From the NCBI GenBank assembly GCA_003258405.1, contig QKPN01000016.1, positions 25,475 to 89,474 of the forward strand: a stretch of 64,000 nt of DNA. Direction: 5' to 3'. Both the position numbers and the translations under genes were made by a program. Positions 1-7,372 of the stretch are shown here, in pieces. The stretch's first letter is position 1, and the number at the start of each line of letters is the position of its first letter. The stretch comes from Rhodobacteraceae bacterium DSL-40. Its GTDB lineage: Bacteria; Pseudomonadota; Alphaproteobacteria; Rhodobacterales; Rhodobacteraceae. The notes beneath the pieces are model-generated. The model made no database searches. It saw nothing but the letters and a program-made list of their open reading frames with translations, and was not told where the DNA came from.

Positions 1-56
1 GCCCGTCCGCAAGAGTATGTGGCAATGCTGCGGCGAGGCAAACGGCCCCGATGCGC

Positions 57-509
57 TCAGCGCCGCTCCGCAAAGAAAGCGCGCAGCAAGGCCGTGCACT
101 CCGCCTCGGCAACGCCTGCCACAACCTCCGGCCGATGGTGCGTCTGCGCACGGTCGAAGACCCGCGCCCCCTGTTCAACCCCGCCGGATTTCGGATCCGC
201 CGCGCCGTAGCAGACCCGCGCGATCCGGGCCGCGGCGATCGCTGCGGCGCACATCGCGCAAGGCTCGAGGGTGACGTAAAGCGTCGCGCTGCCGAGCCGC
301 TCCGAGCCCGACGCGGCGCAGGCCGCCCGGATCGCCAGCATCTCGGCATGCGCCGTCGGGTCGGAGAGCTCCCGCGTGCGGTTGCCTGCACGGGCCAGCA
401 GCCGGCCGTCCGCGCCGACGATCACCGCGCCGACAGGGGTCTCGTCGCGGTCGCGCGCGGCGCGGGCCTCGGCAAGGGCGATGTCCATATGCGGTGCGAA
501 GCGGGTCAT
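57..509 (-). CDS. tadA: tRNA adenosine(34) deaminase TadA
   Basis: Zinc-dependent deaminase that converts the wobble adenosine of tRNA-Arg(ACG) to inosine; cytoplasmic. The 150-residue product has the full cytidine-deaminase-fold signature: H54-A-E56, with E56 as proton shuttle, and P83-C-A-M-C87, which supplies the two zinc cysteines. Length matches the family. The start at the ATG read from 509-507 gives the normal TadA N-terminus; the frame stays open further upstream but adds an unrelated arginine-rich extension. It is divergent from rluB, with 118 bp between the starts that must hold both promoters. Nothing recognisable lies between its stop and the window edge (1-56). Confidence 0.95.
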   Translation of the reverse strand: MTRFAPHMDIALAEARAARDRDETPVGAVIVGADGRLLARAGNRTRELSDPTAHAEMLAIRAACAASGSERLGSATLYVTLEPCAMCAAAIAAARIARVCYGAADPKSGGVEQGARVFDRAQTHHRPEVVAGVAEAECTALLRAFFAERR

Positions 510-627
510 CCGCGTCTCTTGGCGCGGCGCGGGCGCGGCTTCAAGCCTCTTGGCCGACCGGGGCAGGGTACGCCCGCACGGGATTTCGCGATTGCGCGTG
601 CCGCGCCCGCCCGTGTAGGAGCAGGAA

Positions 628-1536
628 ATGAGCCAGAACGATGACAGTTCCGAACGTATCGCCCGCCGCCTCTCGCGCGCCGGAATCGCCTCGCGCCGCG
701 ACGCCGAGGCGATGATCGCGGCCGGCCGGGTGCGGGTAAACGGCAAGCTGATCGACAGCCCCGCCCTCAACGTCACCGCCGCCGACCGGATCGAGGTCGA
801 TGGCGCGCCCGTCGCCGCCGCCGAGCCGACCCGGCTCTGGCGCTACCACAAGCCCACAGGGCTCGTGACCTCGGCGCGCGACGAAAAGGGCCGCCCGACG
901 ATCTTCGATAAACTGCCCCCGGAGCTGCCGCGTGTCATGAGCATCGGCCGGCTCGACCTCAATTCCGAAGGTCTGCTTCTGCTCACCAACGACGGTGCGC
1001 TCAAGCGCCGCCTCGAGCTGCCCGCCACCGGCTGGGTGCGCAAGTATCGGGTCCGCGCCAAGGGCACGGCCACCGAGGAAAGCCTCGAGCCGGTGCGCCG
1101 CGGCGTAACTGTCGACGGCGAGCGCTTCCAGCCGATGGGTGTCACCATCGACCGGGTGCAGGGGGCGAATGTCTGGCTGACCGTGGGGCTACGTGAGGGG
1201 CGCAACCGTGAGGTGCGCCGGGCGCTCGAAAGCGCGGGGCTGCTCGTCAACCGCCTGATCCGGATCTCCTACGGCCCCTTCCAGCTCGGCGATCTCGCAT
1301 CGGGAGCGGTCGAGGAAGTGCGCGCGAAGGTCTTGCGCGATCAGCTTGGTCTTCGCACGGGCGAAATGCAGCCGGAAGGGGATTCCGCCGGTTCGGGTTC
1401 AAAGGCGGGCGCAAGAGCGCCGGGGGGCGGAAAGCCGAAGGAAAAGGGCACAGGAAAGCGCCACGAACCTGAATCCGGAGCGCCGGGACGGCCCCGCGGG
1501 GCCGCGAGGAGACGCGGACCGCGCCTCAGATCTTGA
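628..1536 (+). CDS. rluB: 23S rRNA pseudouridine synthase, RluB/RsuA family
   Basis: Isomerises uridine to pseudouridine in ribosomal RNA (RluB acts at 23S U2605; the exact target here is inferred). The 302-aa protein begins with an S4 RNA-binding domain (about residues 8-60, with IARRLSRAGIASRRDAE), followed by the synthase domain with the catalytic motif G107-R-L-D110-L-N-S-E-G. The last 50 residues form a lysine/arginine/glycine-rich tail, common in alphaproteobacterial RluB and probably an RNA-binding extension. An AGGAGCAGGA ribosome-binding site precedes the ATG. The 3' end overlaps the convergent cold-shock gene by 11 bp. RsuA-type 16S specificity cannot be excluded by eye. Confidence 0.9.
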   Translation: MSQNDDSSERIARRLSRAGIASRRDAEAMIAAGRVRVNGKLIDSPALNVTAADRIEVDGAPVAAAEPTRLWRYHKPTGLVTSARDEKGRPTIFDKLPPELPRVMSIGRLDLNSEGLLLLTNDGALKRRLELPATGWVRKYRVRAKGTATEESLEPVRRGVTVDGERFQPMGVTIDRVQGANVWLTVGLREGRNREVRRALESAGLLVNRLIRISYGPFQLGDLASGAVEEVRAKVLRDQLGLRTGEMQPEGDSAGSGSKAGARAPGGGKPKEKGTGKRHEPESGAPGRPRGAARRRGPRLRS

Positions 1537-1729
1537 GGTCGCCGGCGCTCTTGCGTCCGTCGCGGCCGTCGATCAATTCGTATTCGATCGGCTGGTTGTC
1601 CTTCAGGGATTGCAATCCGGCGGCCTGAACTGCCGTGATATGGACGAAAACGTCCTTGCCCCCGTCACTGGGCTGGATGAATCCATAGCCCTTTTCGGTG
1701 TTGAACCATTTCACCGTGCCCTTGGCCAT
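1526..1729 (-). CDS. cspA: CspA-family cold shock protein
   Basis: Small OB-fold single-stranded nucleic-acid chaperone of 67 residues. Both RNA-binding motifs are intact: RNP1 K13-G-Y-G-F-I18 and RNP2 V27-F-V-H-I31, with the usual W8-F9. The C-terminus, DGRDGRKSAGDLKI, is slightly longer than in enteric CspA, as is normal for alphaproteobacteria. About 320 bp of gene-free DNA lies upstream, which leaves room for the long structured 5' leader typical of cold-shock mRNAs, although no specific cold box was identified. Its last codons overlap rluB on the other strand. Confidence 0.93.
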   Translation of the reverse strand: MAKGTVKWFNTEKGYGFIQPSDGGKDVFVHITAVQAAGLQSLKDNQPIEYELIDGRDGRKSAGDLKI

Positions 1730-2049
1730 TCGGTTAAGTCCTTAAGTCACTGCCAACCCAGACCCCGCGCCCGGGCTTCTTCGACGTCACGTCCCCTCGG
1801 ACGCGGCGCACGGTCAAGCTGCAGCATCGGGTTACGAAACTTCGTAAGCGAATCTTTAACGCGAATCGCGGTGCAAAAAAAGCTTGTACACAACCTGTGC
1901 AGGGGTCTACGATGAAGCAATCAGCGCAATTGGTGCAGTCTGCCCTAAATCATAACACTTGATGAACAATTCGCGACCGACGGGGCTGGTTTCAGCTCTC
2001 GACGACGACTATCTTTCGCCCACAAGGGACGAAAAATTGGACATCGTTG
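1730..2049. promoter_or_regulatory. Gene-free divergent promoter region cspA / 33-aa ORF
   Basis: These 320 bp separate the cold-shock gene from the rightward stress block. No coding frame is convincing. The half next to cspA probably forms its 5' leader. The middle (about 1840-1960) is clearly more AT-rich than the surroundings and is the likely site of promoters in both directions. No operator palindrome stood out. Confidence 0.4.
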
Positions 2050-2151
2050 ATGGGAAATTCCGGAATACGGCTGGTCGGATTCGTCATTCTGGCGGCGATC
2101 GTGCTGACCACGAGCTTCGGAGCACTGGGCGCGGGCCCGGGTATTTTCTGA
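2050..2151 (+). CDS. 33-residue single-span membrane miniprotein
   Basis: A short ORF not resembling a named family. It reads M-G-N-S-G-I-R-L, then a hydrophobic stretch (about residues 8-26, rich in V, I, L, A, T), then a G/A/P-rich end GAGPGIF. It would be a single membrane helix with a tiny hydrophilic start. The stop codon TGA (2149-2151) shares its A with the ATG of the XpaC-like gene, a classical translational-coupling overlap, which is the main reason to accept it. A TTG directly before the ATG is an alternative start; the purine-rich AAGGGACGAAAAA upstream is a distant ribosome-binding candidate. Confidence 0.6.
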   Translation: MGNSGIRLVGFVILAAIVLTTSFGALGAGPGIF

Positions 2152-3062
2152 TGGCGCAACAGAGATTTGGTGGGAAATACTCTCCGGGCGCGCAACCTTC
2201 GGGCGGCACGCGCGCGGGCAGCCCCGCCCCCGCGCCTTTCCGCAACCGCCGGGCGCGCAAGGTTTCGATCCGGGCCCGGCTCCTGTTCGTCATGCCTCTG
2301 CCGCTGCTCTTTGCCGCGGTCGGCTCGATCCGGCGCGGCAGCGCCACGGAGACCATCGCGGAGGTCGGCGGCTTTGCGGGCCTCGCGCTGGCGGCCTGGC
2401 TTCTCGCCGAGGGGCTGAAGGCTGAAGCAGCCTTCGAAGCCCGCAAGATTGCTCGTCCTCCGAGTATTCCGCGCAAGCTCTTCGCAGCTGCACTCACCGG
2501 CGCCAGCATCACCCTCGTCGGGGCGCTGAGCCTGGGGCAGGGGCTGCTGACGGCACTCGCTTTCGGGGTGATCGCGGCGGGCGCCCATGTCGTCGCCTTC
2601 GGGCTCGACCCGATGAAGGGCAAGGGGCTCGAGGGCGTCGACGAGTTCGCCTCCGACCGCGTGGCGCGCGCGATCGACCGGGCCGAGGCCATGGTGCGCG
2701 AGATCGCGGGTGCCGCGGGTCGGATCGGCGATCCGCTGCTCGAGGCCCGCGTCGAGCGGCTCTGTGATCAGGCCCGCGAGGTCTTCCGCGTGGTCGAGGA
2801 CGACCCCCGCGACCTGCCGCGGGCCCGCACCTTCCTCTCCGTCTACCTCATGGGCCTGCGCGACTCGACGTCCAAGTTTGCCGAGATCTACGCCCGCAGC
2901 CGCGACACGGAGAGCCGCCGCCAGTACGAGGCGCTGCTCTCCGATCTCGAGACCAGCTTCGCCACCCACCGCGCCGGCCTGCTGAAGGACGATCGCAGCG
3001 ACCTCGACGTCGAGATCGAGGTGCTGCGGGAACGCCTCCGCCAGGACGGCCTCACCACATGA
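2151..3062 (+). CDS. xpaC: XpaC-like (5-bromo-4-chloroindolyl phosphate hydrolysis family) membrane protein
   Basis: A 303-aa protein of the XpaC family, named after an indicator-dye hydrolysis phenotype in Bacillus; the true biochemical role is unknown. The basic N-terminal region (residues 1-45) is followed by hydrophobic segments in the first half (starting RLLFVMPLPLLFAAVG, and around ASITLVGALSLGQGLLTALAFGVIAAGAH), then a charged, helical cytoplasmic half in which D, E and R dominate. The start at 2151 is chosen because it overlaps the preceding miniprotein stop; the frame is open for another 190 bp upstream but that part is not protein-like. It is followed after 39 bp by telA, the same gene order as Bacillus xpaC-yaaN. 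Confidence 0.8.
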   Translation: MAQQRFGGKYSPGAQPSGGTRAGSPAPAPFRNRRARKVSIRARLLFVMPLPLLFAAVGSIRRGSATETIAEVGGFAGLALAAWLLAEGLKAEAAFEARKIARPPSIPRKLFAAALTGASITLVGALSLGQGLLTALAFGVIAAGAHVVAFGLDPMKGKGLEGVDEFASDRVARAIDRAEAMVREIAGAAGRIGDPLLEARVERLCDQAREVFRVVEDDPRDLPRARTFLSVYLMGLRDSTSKFAEIYARSRDTESRRQYEALLSDLETSFATHRAGLLKDDRSDLDVEIEVLRERLRQDGLTT

Positions 3063-3101
3063 TCACACCCGGACACGGACAGCAGCAGGAGACCTGAGCC
3101 C

Positions 3102-4292
3102 ATGGCAGAAGATACCCGCGCGAAGGCGGCAGCGGCGCTCCAGGAGGTCGAGGCGGTCAGCGCCCATCTCCTGCCCGAGCCGAAGGGGGAGATCGTCCCG
3201 GCCGCGATCGGCGATCCTGCGCTCCAGGCCGAGATCGACCGGATCAAGGCCGAGATCGACCTCTCGAGTTCGCAGTCGATCATCCGCTTCGGCTCCGGCG
3301 CCCAGGCCGAACTGCAGACGATCAGCCAGGACATGCTGTCGGGCGTGCGCAACAAGGATGTCGGCCCTGCGGGCAGCTCGCTCCGCGAGATGGTCACCTC
3401 CCTCCGCGGCTTCTCTGTCGCCGAGCTCGATCCCGACCGCAAGCAGAGCTGGTGGGAGCGGCTCATGGGCAAGACCAAGCCCATGGCCGAGTTCATGGCC
3501 CGCTACGAGACGGTGCAGGGCCAGATCGACAAGATCACAGAGGAGCTGCTCGTCCACGAGCACACGCTCCTCAAGGACGTGAAATCCCTCGACAAGCTCT
3601 ACGAGAAGACCCTCGAATTCTACGACGAGCTCGCGCTCTACATCGCTGCGGGCGAACAGAAGATCGCCGAGCTCGACGAGACGGCGATCCCGGCCAAGGA
3701 GGCCGAGGTCCAGGCCGCGCCCGAGCAGGAAGGCGTGATGAAGGCCCAGGAGCTGCGCGATCTGCGGGCCGCCCGCGACGATCTCGAACGCCGGGTGCAT
3801 GACCTGAAGCTGACGCGACAGGTCACGATGCAGTCGCTGCCCTCGATCCGGCTCGTCCAGGAGAACGACAAGAGCCTCGTCACCAAGATCAACTCGACCC
3901 TCGTCAACACCGTCCCGCTCTGGGAAACCCAGCTCGCCCAGGCCGTGACGATCCACCGTTCGCGCGAGGCAGCCGAGGTTGTGCGTGACGCCAACGACCT
4001 CACCAATGAGCTGCTGACCTCCAACGCGAAGAACCTCCGCGAGGCCAATGCCGCGATCCGCACCGAAATGGAGCGCGGTGTCTTTGATATCACGGCCGTG
4101 GAAAAGGCGAATGCCGATCTCATCGCCACCATTGAGGATTCGCTGAAGATCGCCGATGAGGGCAAGGCGAAGCGTGCCGAAGCCGAGCAGGCGCTCATCC
4201 GCATGGAGGGCGAACTCAAGACGGCGCTCTCCGCGGCGAAGTCGCAGGCGACCGGGCTCGGCGACACCGTCGGCGGCAGCGTCGTCCGATAG
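3102..4292 (+). CDS. telA: TelA/KlaA family toxic-anion (tellurite) resistance protein
   Basis: 396-residue soluble, almost wholly helical protein of the TelA family (YaaN in Bacillus). Members are linked to tellurite, bacteriocin and cell-envelope stress tolerance by unknown chemistry. Recognisable landmarks are the W-W-E-R-L-M-G-K-T-K segment near residue 115, long E/K/A-rich coiled-coil stretches, the QSLPSIRLVQENDKSLVTKI block near residue 245, and the VNTVPLWETQLAQAV block after it, both hallmarks of the family. Length is typical. It forms an operon with the XpaC-like gene upstream; the next gene starts 76 bp downstream on the same strand. Confidence 0.92.
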   Translation: MAEDTRAKAAAALQEVEAVSAHLLPEPKGEIVPAAIGDPALQAEIDRIKAEIDLSSSQSIIRFGSGAQAELQTISQDMLSGVRNKDVGPAGSSLREMVTSLRGFSVAELDPDRKQSWWERLMGKTKPMAEFMARYETVQGQIDKITEELLVHEHTLLKDVKSLDKLYEKTLEFYDELALYIAAGEQKIAELDETAIPAKEAEVQAAPEQEGVMKAQELRDLRAARDDLERRVHDLKLTRQVTMQSLPSIRLVQENDKSLVTKINSTLVNTVPLWETQLAQAVTIHRSREAAEVVRDANDLTNELLTSNAKNLREANAAIRTEMERGVFDITAVEKANADLIATIEDSLKIADEGKAKRAEAEQALIRMEGELKTALSAAKSQATGLGDTVGGSVVR

Positions 4293-4368
4293 CGGCCGGG
4301 CGCGCGGCAGACGAGGCTTGTAACGGGCAGAATTGTGTAGCGGGTTCGGATTGGGAAAAACGGTTTGC

Positions 4369-5382
4369 ATGGGGCGGCGCGCTCCGGGCTTCGGCGCCGG
4401 ACAGGTCCCTCGTGCCGCCGCACCGCTCCGGCTCGCCGCCGTCTGCGGTCTTGCTGCGCTCCTCTTTGCTGCGGGCTGCACCTCGCGGGTCCCGAGCAGC
4501 GAGCCTGACCGCCCGATCCCGCCCGCCCCGACCGACCAGCCGGAGGGGCCGAGCGAGTCCGAGCAGCTTGCCGAGCTTTACGCCGCCGTCGAGACCGAGC
4601 TCACATCGAGCGGCCGGATGCGCCGCGAGATGGCCCCGGCCGACGCCCCCTATACGGTCGACGATCTGGTGCGCGATTTCGAGCGTGTCGCGCTCTATGA
4701 CGAATATGTCGATGTGAACGGCCGTTTCCTGCGCTCGGAATCCCCGGCCTACCTGCGCCGCTGGGACAGGCCGGTACGGGTCGGCGTCATGACCGGCCCC
4801 TCGGTCCCGGCGGCGGAATCCGCCCGAGACCGGGCGAATGTCGCGGGCTTCACCCGGCGGCTTGCGCGGCTCACCGGGCTCGACATGCAGGTGAGCGACG
4901 GCGACGACGTGAATTTTCTCGTGCTCTTCATGAATTCCGACGAGCGCCAGGCCTTCGCCCGCGAGGTCGGCGCCCGCTTCCCGGGCTTTGCGCCGGCCGT
5001 CACCAACGCCATCGGCGATTCCGCCGTCGATACCTTCTGCACCGCCTATGCCTTCAGTGATCCCGCGGACAAGGCGCGCTATTCCGCGGTGATGATCCTC
5101 ATCCGGGCCGAGCATCCCCCGCTCACCCGGCTCTCCTGCGTGCACGAGGAAATGGCCCAGGCCATGGGGCTCCCCAACGACAGCCCCGAGGCCCGGCCTT
5201 CGCTCTTCAACGACGATCTCGAATTCGCGCTGCTGACGGAGCATGACGAGGTGCTGCTCCGCATGCTGTATGACCCGCGCCTGAAACCCGGAATGACCGC
5301 CGAGGAAGCCCGCCCGCTGCTGCCCGCCATCGCGCGCGATGCCATGGTCGCCGAGCAGGCCCAGCCCCGCGCAGGCACCTAG
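4369..5382 (+). CDS. DUF2927 domain lipoprotein
   Basis: A 337-aa predicted lipoprotein. The signal sequence ends in a lipobox L-F-A-A-G-C37, followed by a Pro/Ser-rich linker. The rest matches DUF2927 as I remember it: a 'RRWDRPVRVGVMTGPSVP' element near residue 140, then helices and strands, and a conserved E-x-x-Q 'HEEMAQAMGLPNDSPEARPSLFND' segment near residue 265 that resembles the H-E-x-x-x motif region of metallopeptidase-like folds; catalysis is not established. A GTG at 4333 is an alternative start, but the ATG at 4369 gives a better signal peptide. It lies directly after telA and may share its transcript. Confidence 0.75.
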   Translation: MGRRAPGFGAGQVPRAAAPLRLAAVCGLAALLFAAGCTSRVPSSEPDRPIPPAPTDQPEGPSESEQLAELYAAVETELTSSGRMRREMAPADAPYTVDDLVRDFERVALYDEYVDVNGRFLRSESPAYLRRWDRPVRVGVMTGPSVPAAESARDRANVAGFTRRLARLTGLDMQVSDGDDVNFLVLFMNSDERQAFAREVGARFPGFAPAVTNAIGDSAVDTFCTAYAFSDPADKARYSAVMILIRAEHPPLTRLSCVHEEMAQAMGLPNDSPEARPSLFNDDLEFALLTEHDEVLLRMLYDPRLKPGMTAEEARPLLPAIARDAMVAEQAQPRAGT

Positions 5383-5860
5383 CGCGACAATGGTCCGGGC
5401 CGAAACAGCCCGAACCCCGGATTTCGCTCTCACCCTGTCGATTGCCCCAGCCCCCCAAGCGCCGGGGCAACGGCTCCTCCTCGGCCTGCGGGTCAGGTGT
5501 CGTCCGCGCCCCGGCCCTGTCCCTTGCCGCCGGCCTCGCCGAAACCCTCGAACTCGCAATCGCTGCACACGCGTGGCGCCCCTTCTCCGACCTCTTCCGC
5601 CTCGGGCGCCCCGCGCCGCACTCGCTCCTCATCTGCGTCTACCGCTTCGGGCAGAAGGGCCTGATGAGTGCCAGCCGCCACGGCCCCGTTCGGGTGAACC
5701 GCGGCTGGCAGGACGGCCGGCTCCCCGTCTCCGAAGCCTGCGCGCGAGACCGGCGCAGAGCATCCCGGCCTGCGCGACGCCGCTGTCCTGCGCTCTGCCA
5801 CAACCGTGCGCGACAACGGGGAGGGCGCATGCGAGCCGGGGCCGCAGGAGGAGAGGGCTA
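5383..5860. other. Gene-poor interval with no secure coding sequence
   Basis: About 480 bp between the DUF2927 gene and the end of the leftward PAS protein. Open frames exist on both strands, as expected at this base composition, but none has homology that I recognise or the strict third-position G/C preference of the neighbours. One minus-strand frame carries a lipobox-like sequence and is listed separately at low confidence. It could be decayed coding DNA. Confidence 0.5.
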
Positions 5861-5873
5861 TCAGGCCCGCCAC
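5493..5873 (-). CDS. Possible small lipoprotein (doubtful)
   Basis: A minus-strand frame whose N-terminus, read from a GTG at 5873, gives M-A-G-L-I-A-L-S-S-C, a short hydrophobic leader ending in a lipobox-like L-S-S-C. About 115 mostly polar residues follow, ending in an acidic, glycine-rich stretch (EFEGFGEAGGKGQGRGADDT). Against it: the leader lacks the usual positive charges, no good ribosome-binding site is seen, and codon usage is less biased than in real neighbours. It overlaps the stop of the PAS protein. It may be the remnant of a gene or noise. Confidence 0.2.
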   Translation of the reverse strand: MAGLIALSSCGPGSHAPSPLSRTVVAERRTAASRRPGCSAPVSRAGFGDGEPAVLPAAVHPNGAVAAGTHQALLPEAVDADEERVRRGAPEAEEVGEGAPRVCSDCEFEGFGEAGGKGQGRGADDT

Positions 5874-7075
5874 GGCCCAAATGCAGCGGCGGCAGCGGGC
5901 CCGGACGCACGGCGGGGCGATGCCGAAGGTCTGCGGCGCCAGCCACTCACCGCGCTGGCGTCGGCCTTGCGGTGGCGGCGCCTTCTGCAGTTGCCCGGCT
6001 CGAGAATGAGCAGGAGCGCGGCCGGATGATCCTCGAACCGGTCGCAGCACCAGGTGGTCAGCCGCACCGGCCGGGGCCGCTCGCCCTCGGCAAAGCGGAG
6101 CAGCGCGGGCTTGCGCTCGAAGCTCACGCCGCGCAGGGCCAGTGTGACGAGATCGCTCTCGCCCACGCTCCCGAACGGAGACGCAGATGCCGACGCGGGC
6201 TCGTCGCAGGCAAGAAGCACGGCGCCCCGCGGCCAGTTCGCCGGAAGCGCAAGGGCTGGCGCGGCCAGAAGCGCGCGCGCCGTCTGGTTGAGCGAGACGA
6301 TGCGCCCCTCCGCCGAGAGGCCGATGACCCCCTGCGGCAGCGTCTCGAGCATGCCGAAATACTGCGTCACCCGCGCACTCAGTGCCTTGCGCGCGAAGTT
6401 GTAGCGCTCGCGCGCAATCACGAACCCGGCCGCGAGCAGAGCCGTCCCGATCGCCGCGGCGAAGTTGCTGAGCGTCTGGATGCCGTCGCTGATATCGGCA
6501 GTCTTGACGAGGGCCTGCTCCGCAATCGTGGTGATGAGCTGGCTCAGGTCGTCGAGCGCCTTCATGTCATTCACCCGCAGGAGAAGGTCGAGTTCGCGCG
6601 CGCCGAGCGCGGTTATGTCCTCCTGCTTGAGCGTGATGAGCCGGTCGCTGTAGGTGTGCAGCGTCTGCCGCAGTCCCTCGATCGTAATCGGGATTTCGTC
6701 TCCCCGGACGGCCAGCTCGATCCGGCGCAGGAGCCGCAGAGCCCGTTCGAGGTTTTCCTCGGCCTTCTCGATGTTGCGCGGCTCACCCGGCCGCAGCACC
6801 GCGTTCTTGTAATTGTGGATGAACCCGCCATAGCCAAGCTCGCCTTCGAGCCGGATCATGTCGAGTATCAGCATGGTGTTTTTCGTCGTGATGTTTTCCT
6901 GCCTGTGCCGCAGGTCGGCGATGCGCGCGCCGAAGGCGATGCTCGCGAAGATGAAAGTCAGGACGATCGACATCAGTGCCGCATTCCACAACACGATTTG
7001 AAGGCGGGCGACGCCGCCGCCGGGGCGCAAGAGCTTCTGGTCGGGGTGGCGGGCAAGGATATCCGAAAATGTCAT
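5861..7075 (-). CDS. Membrane sensor-like protein with PAS-type domain, no output domain
   Basis: 404 residues laid out like the input half of a sensor kinase. An N-terminal membrane span (about residues 27-48) is followed by a helical periplasmic region of roughly 140 residues, a second span (about 190-210, GTALLAAGFVIA), and a PAS-like domain (starting YFGMLETLPQGVIGLSAEG) that runs to about residue 360. No histidine kinase, GGDEF or MCP domain follows; the last 44 residues are an Arg/Ala/Pro tail that looks like read-through of non-coding frame. Either the natural protein ends near LLLILEPG or an output domain has been lost. It is divergent from the SPFH gene. Confidence 0.7.
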   Translation of the reverse strand: MTFSDILARHPDQKLLRPGGGVARLQIVLWNAALMSIVLTFIFASIAFGARIADLRHRQENITTKNTMLILDMIRLEGELGYGGFIHNYKNAVLRPGEPRNIEKAEENLERALRLLRRIELAVRGDEIPITIEGLRQTLHTYSDRLITLKQEDITALGARELDLLLRVNDMKALDDLSQLITTIAEQALVKTADISDGIQTLSNFAAAIGTALLAAGFVIARERYNFARKALSARVTQYFGMLETLPQGVIGLSAEGRIVSLNQTARALLAAPALALPANWPRGAVLLACDEPASASASPFGSVGESDLVTLALRGVSFERKPALLRFAEGERPRPVRLTTWCCDRFEDHPAALLLILEPGNCRRRRHRKADASAVSGWRRRPSASPRRASGPAAAAAFGPWRA

Positions 7076-7372
7076 TGGACTGCTCGATGGTCCTTTTCTG
7101 GCCGCGTGGGGGCGAGCTGGCCGGGCTCGGATCTATCTGGACACAATGGGGAAATGCGCGCCCCGGGCTGGGGCGGTGCGGGGGCGCTGGGGCGTCCTGA
7201 ACATTGTTACCCCGCGTCCGGGGGGAGTTGCGCGCATCGTCGGACGGCCGACCGGAGCGCTTCGCGGCGCGGGCGAGGTCGTCCTCCGGCTTGGCGTTTG
7301 GCCCGCGCCGTGCCTATATTCCTCACCGTGCGCGGCGCTTTTCCGCCCGAGCCCCTATCTGCGCGAGGCCCC
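7076..7372. promoter_or_regulatory. Divergent promoter region, PAS protein / SPFH gene
   Basis: 297 bp without a convincing gene. It must carry promoters for the leftward PAS protein and for the rightward SPFH–zinc-ribbon operon. A locally AT-richer patch (CCTGAACATTGTTACC, about 7196-7211) and the TGCCTATATTCC sequence (about 7311-7322) are plausible promoter elements for the SPFH gene. Confidence 0.35.

Noticed and set aside
5339..7372. Upstream in-frame extension of the SPFH gene giving a protein of about 1,050 residues
   Set aside because: The added part is Arg/Pro/Ala-rich without any domain and runs antisense through the PAS protein; the SPFH N-terminus begins exactly at 7373.
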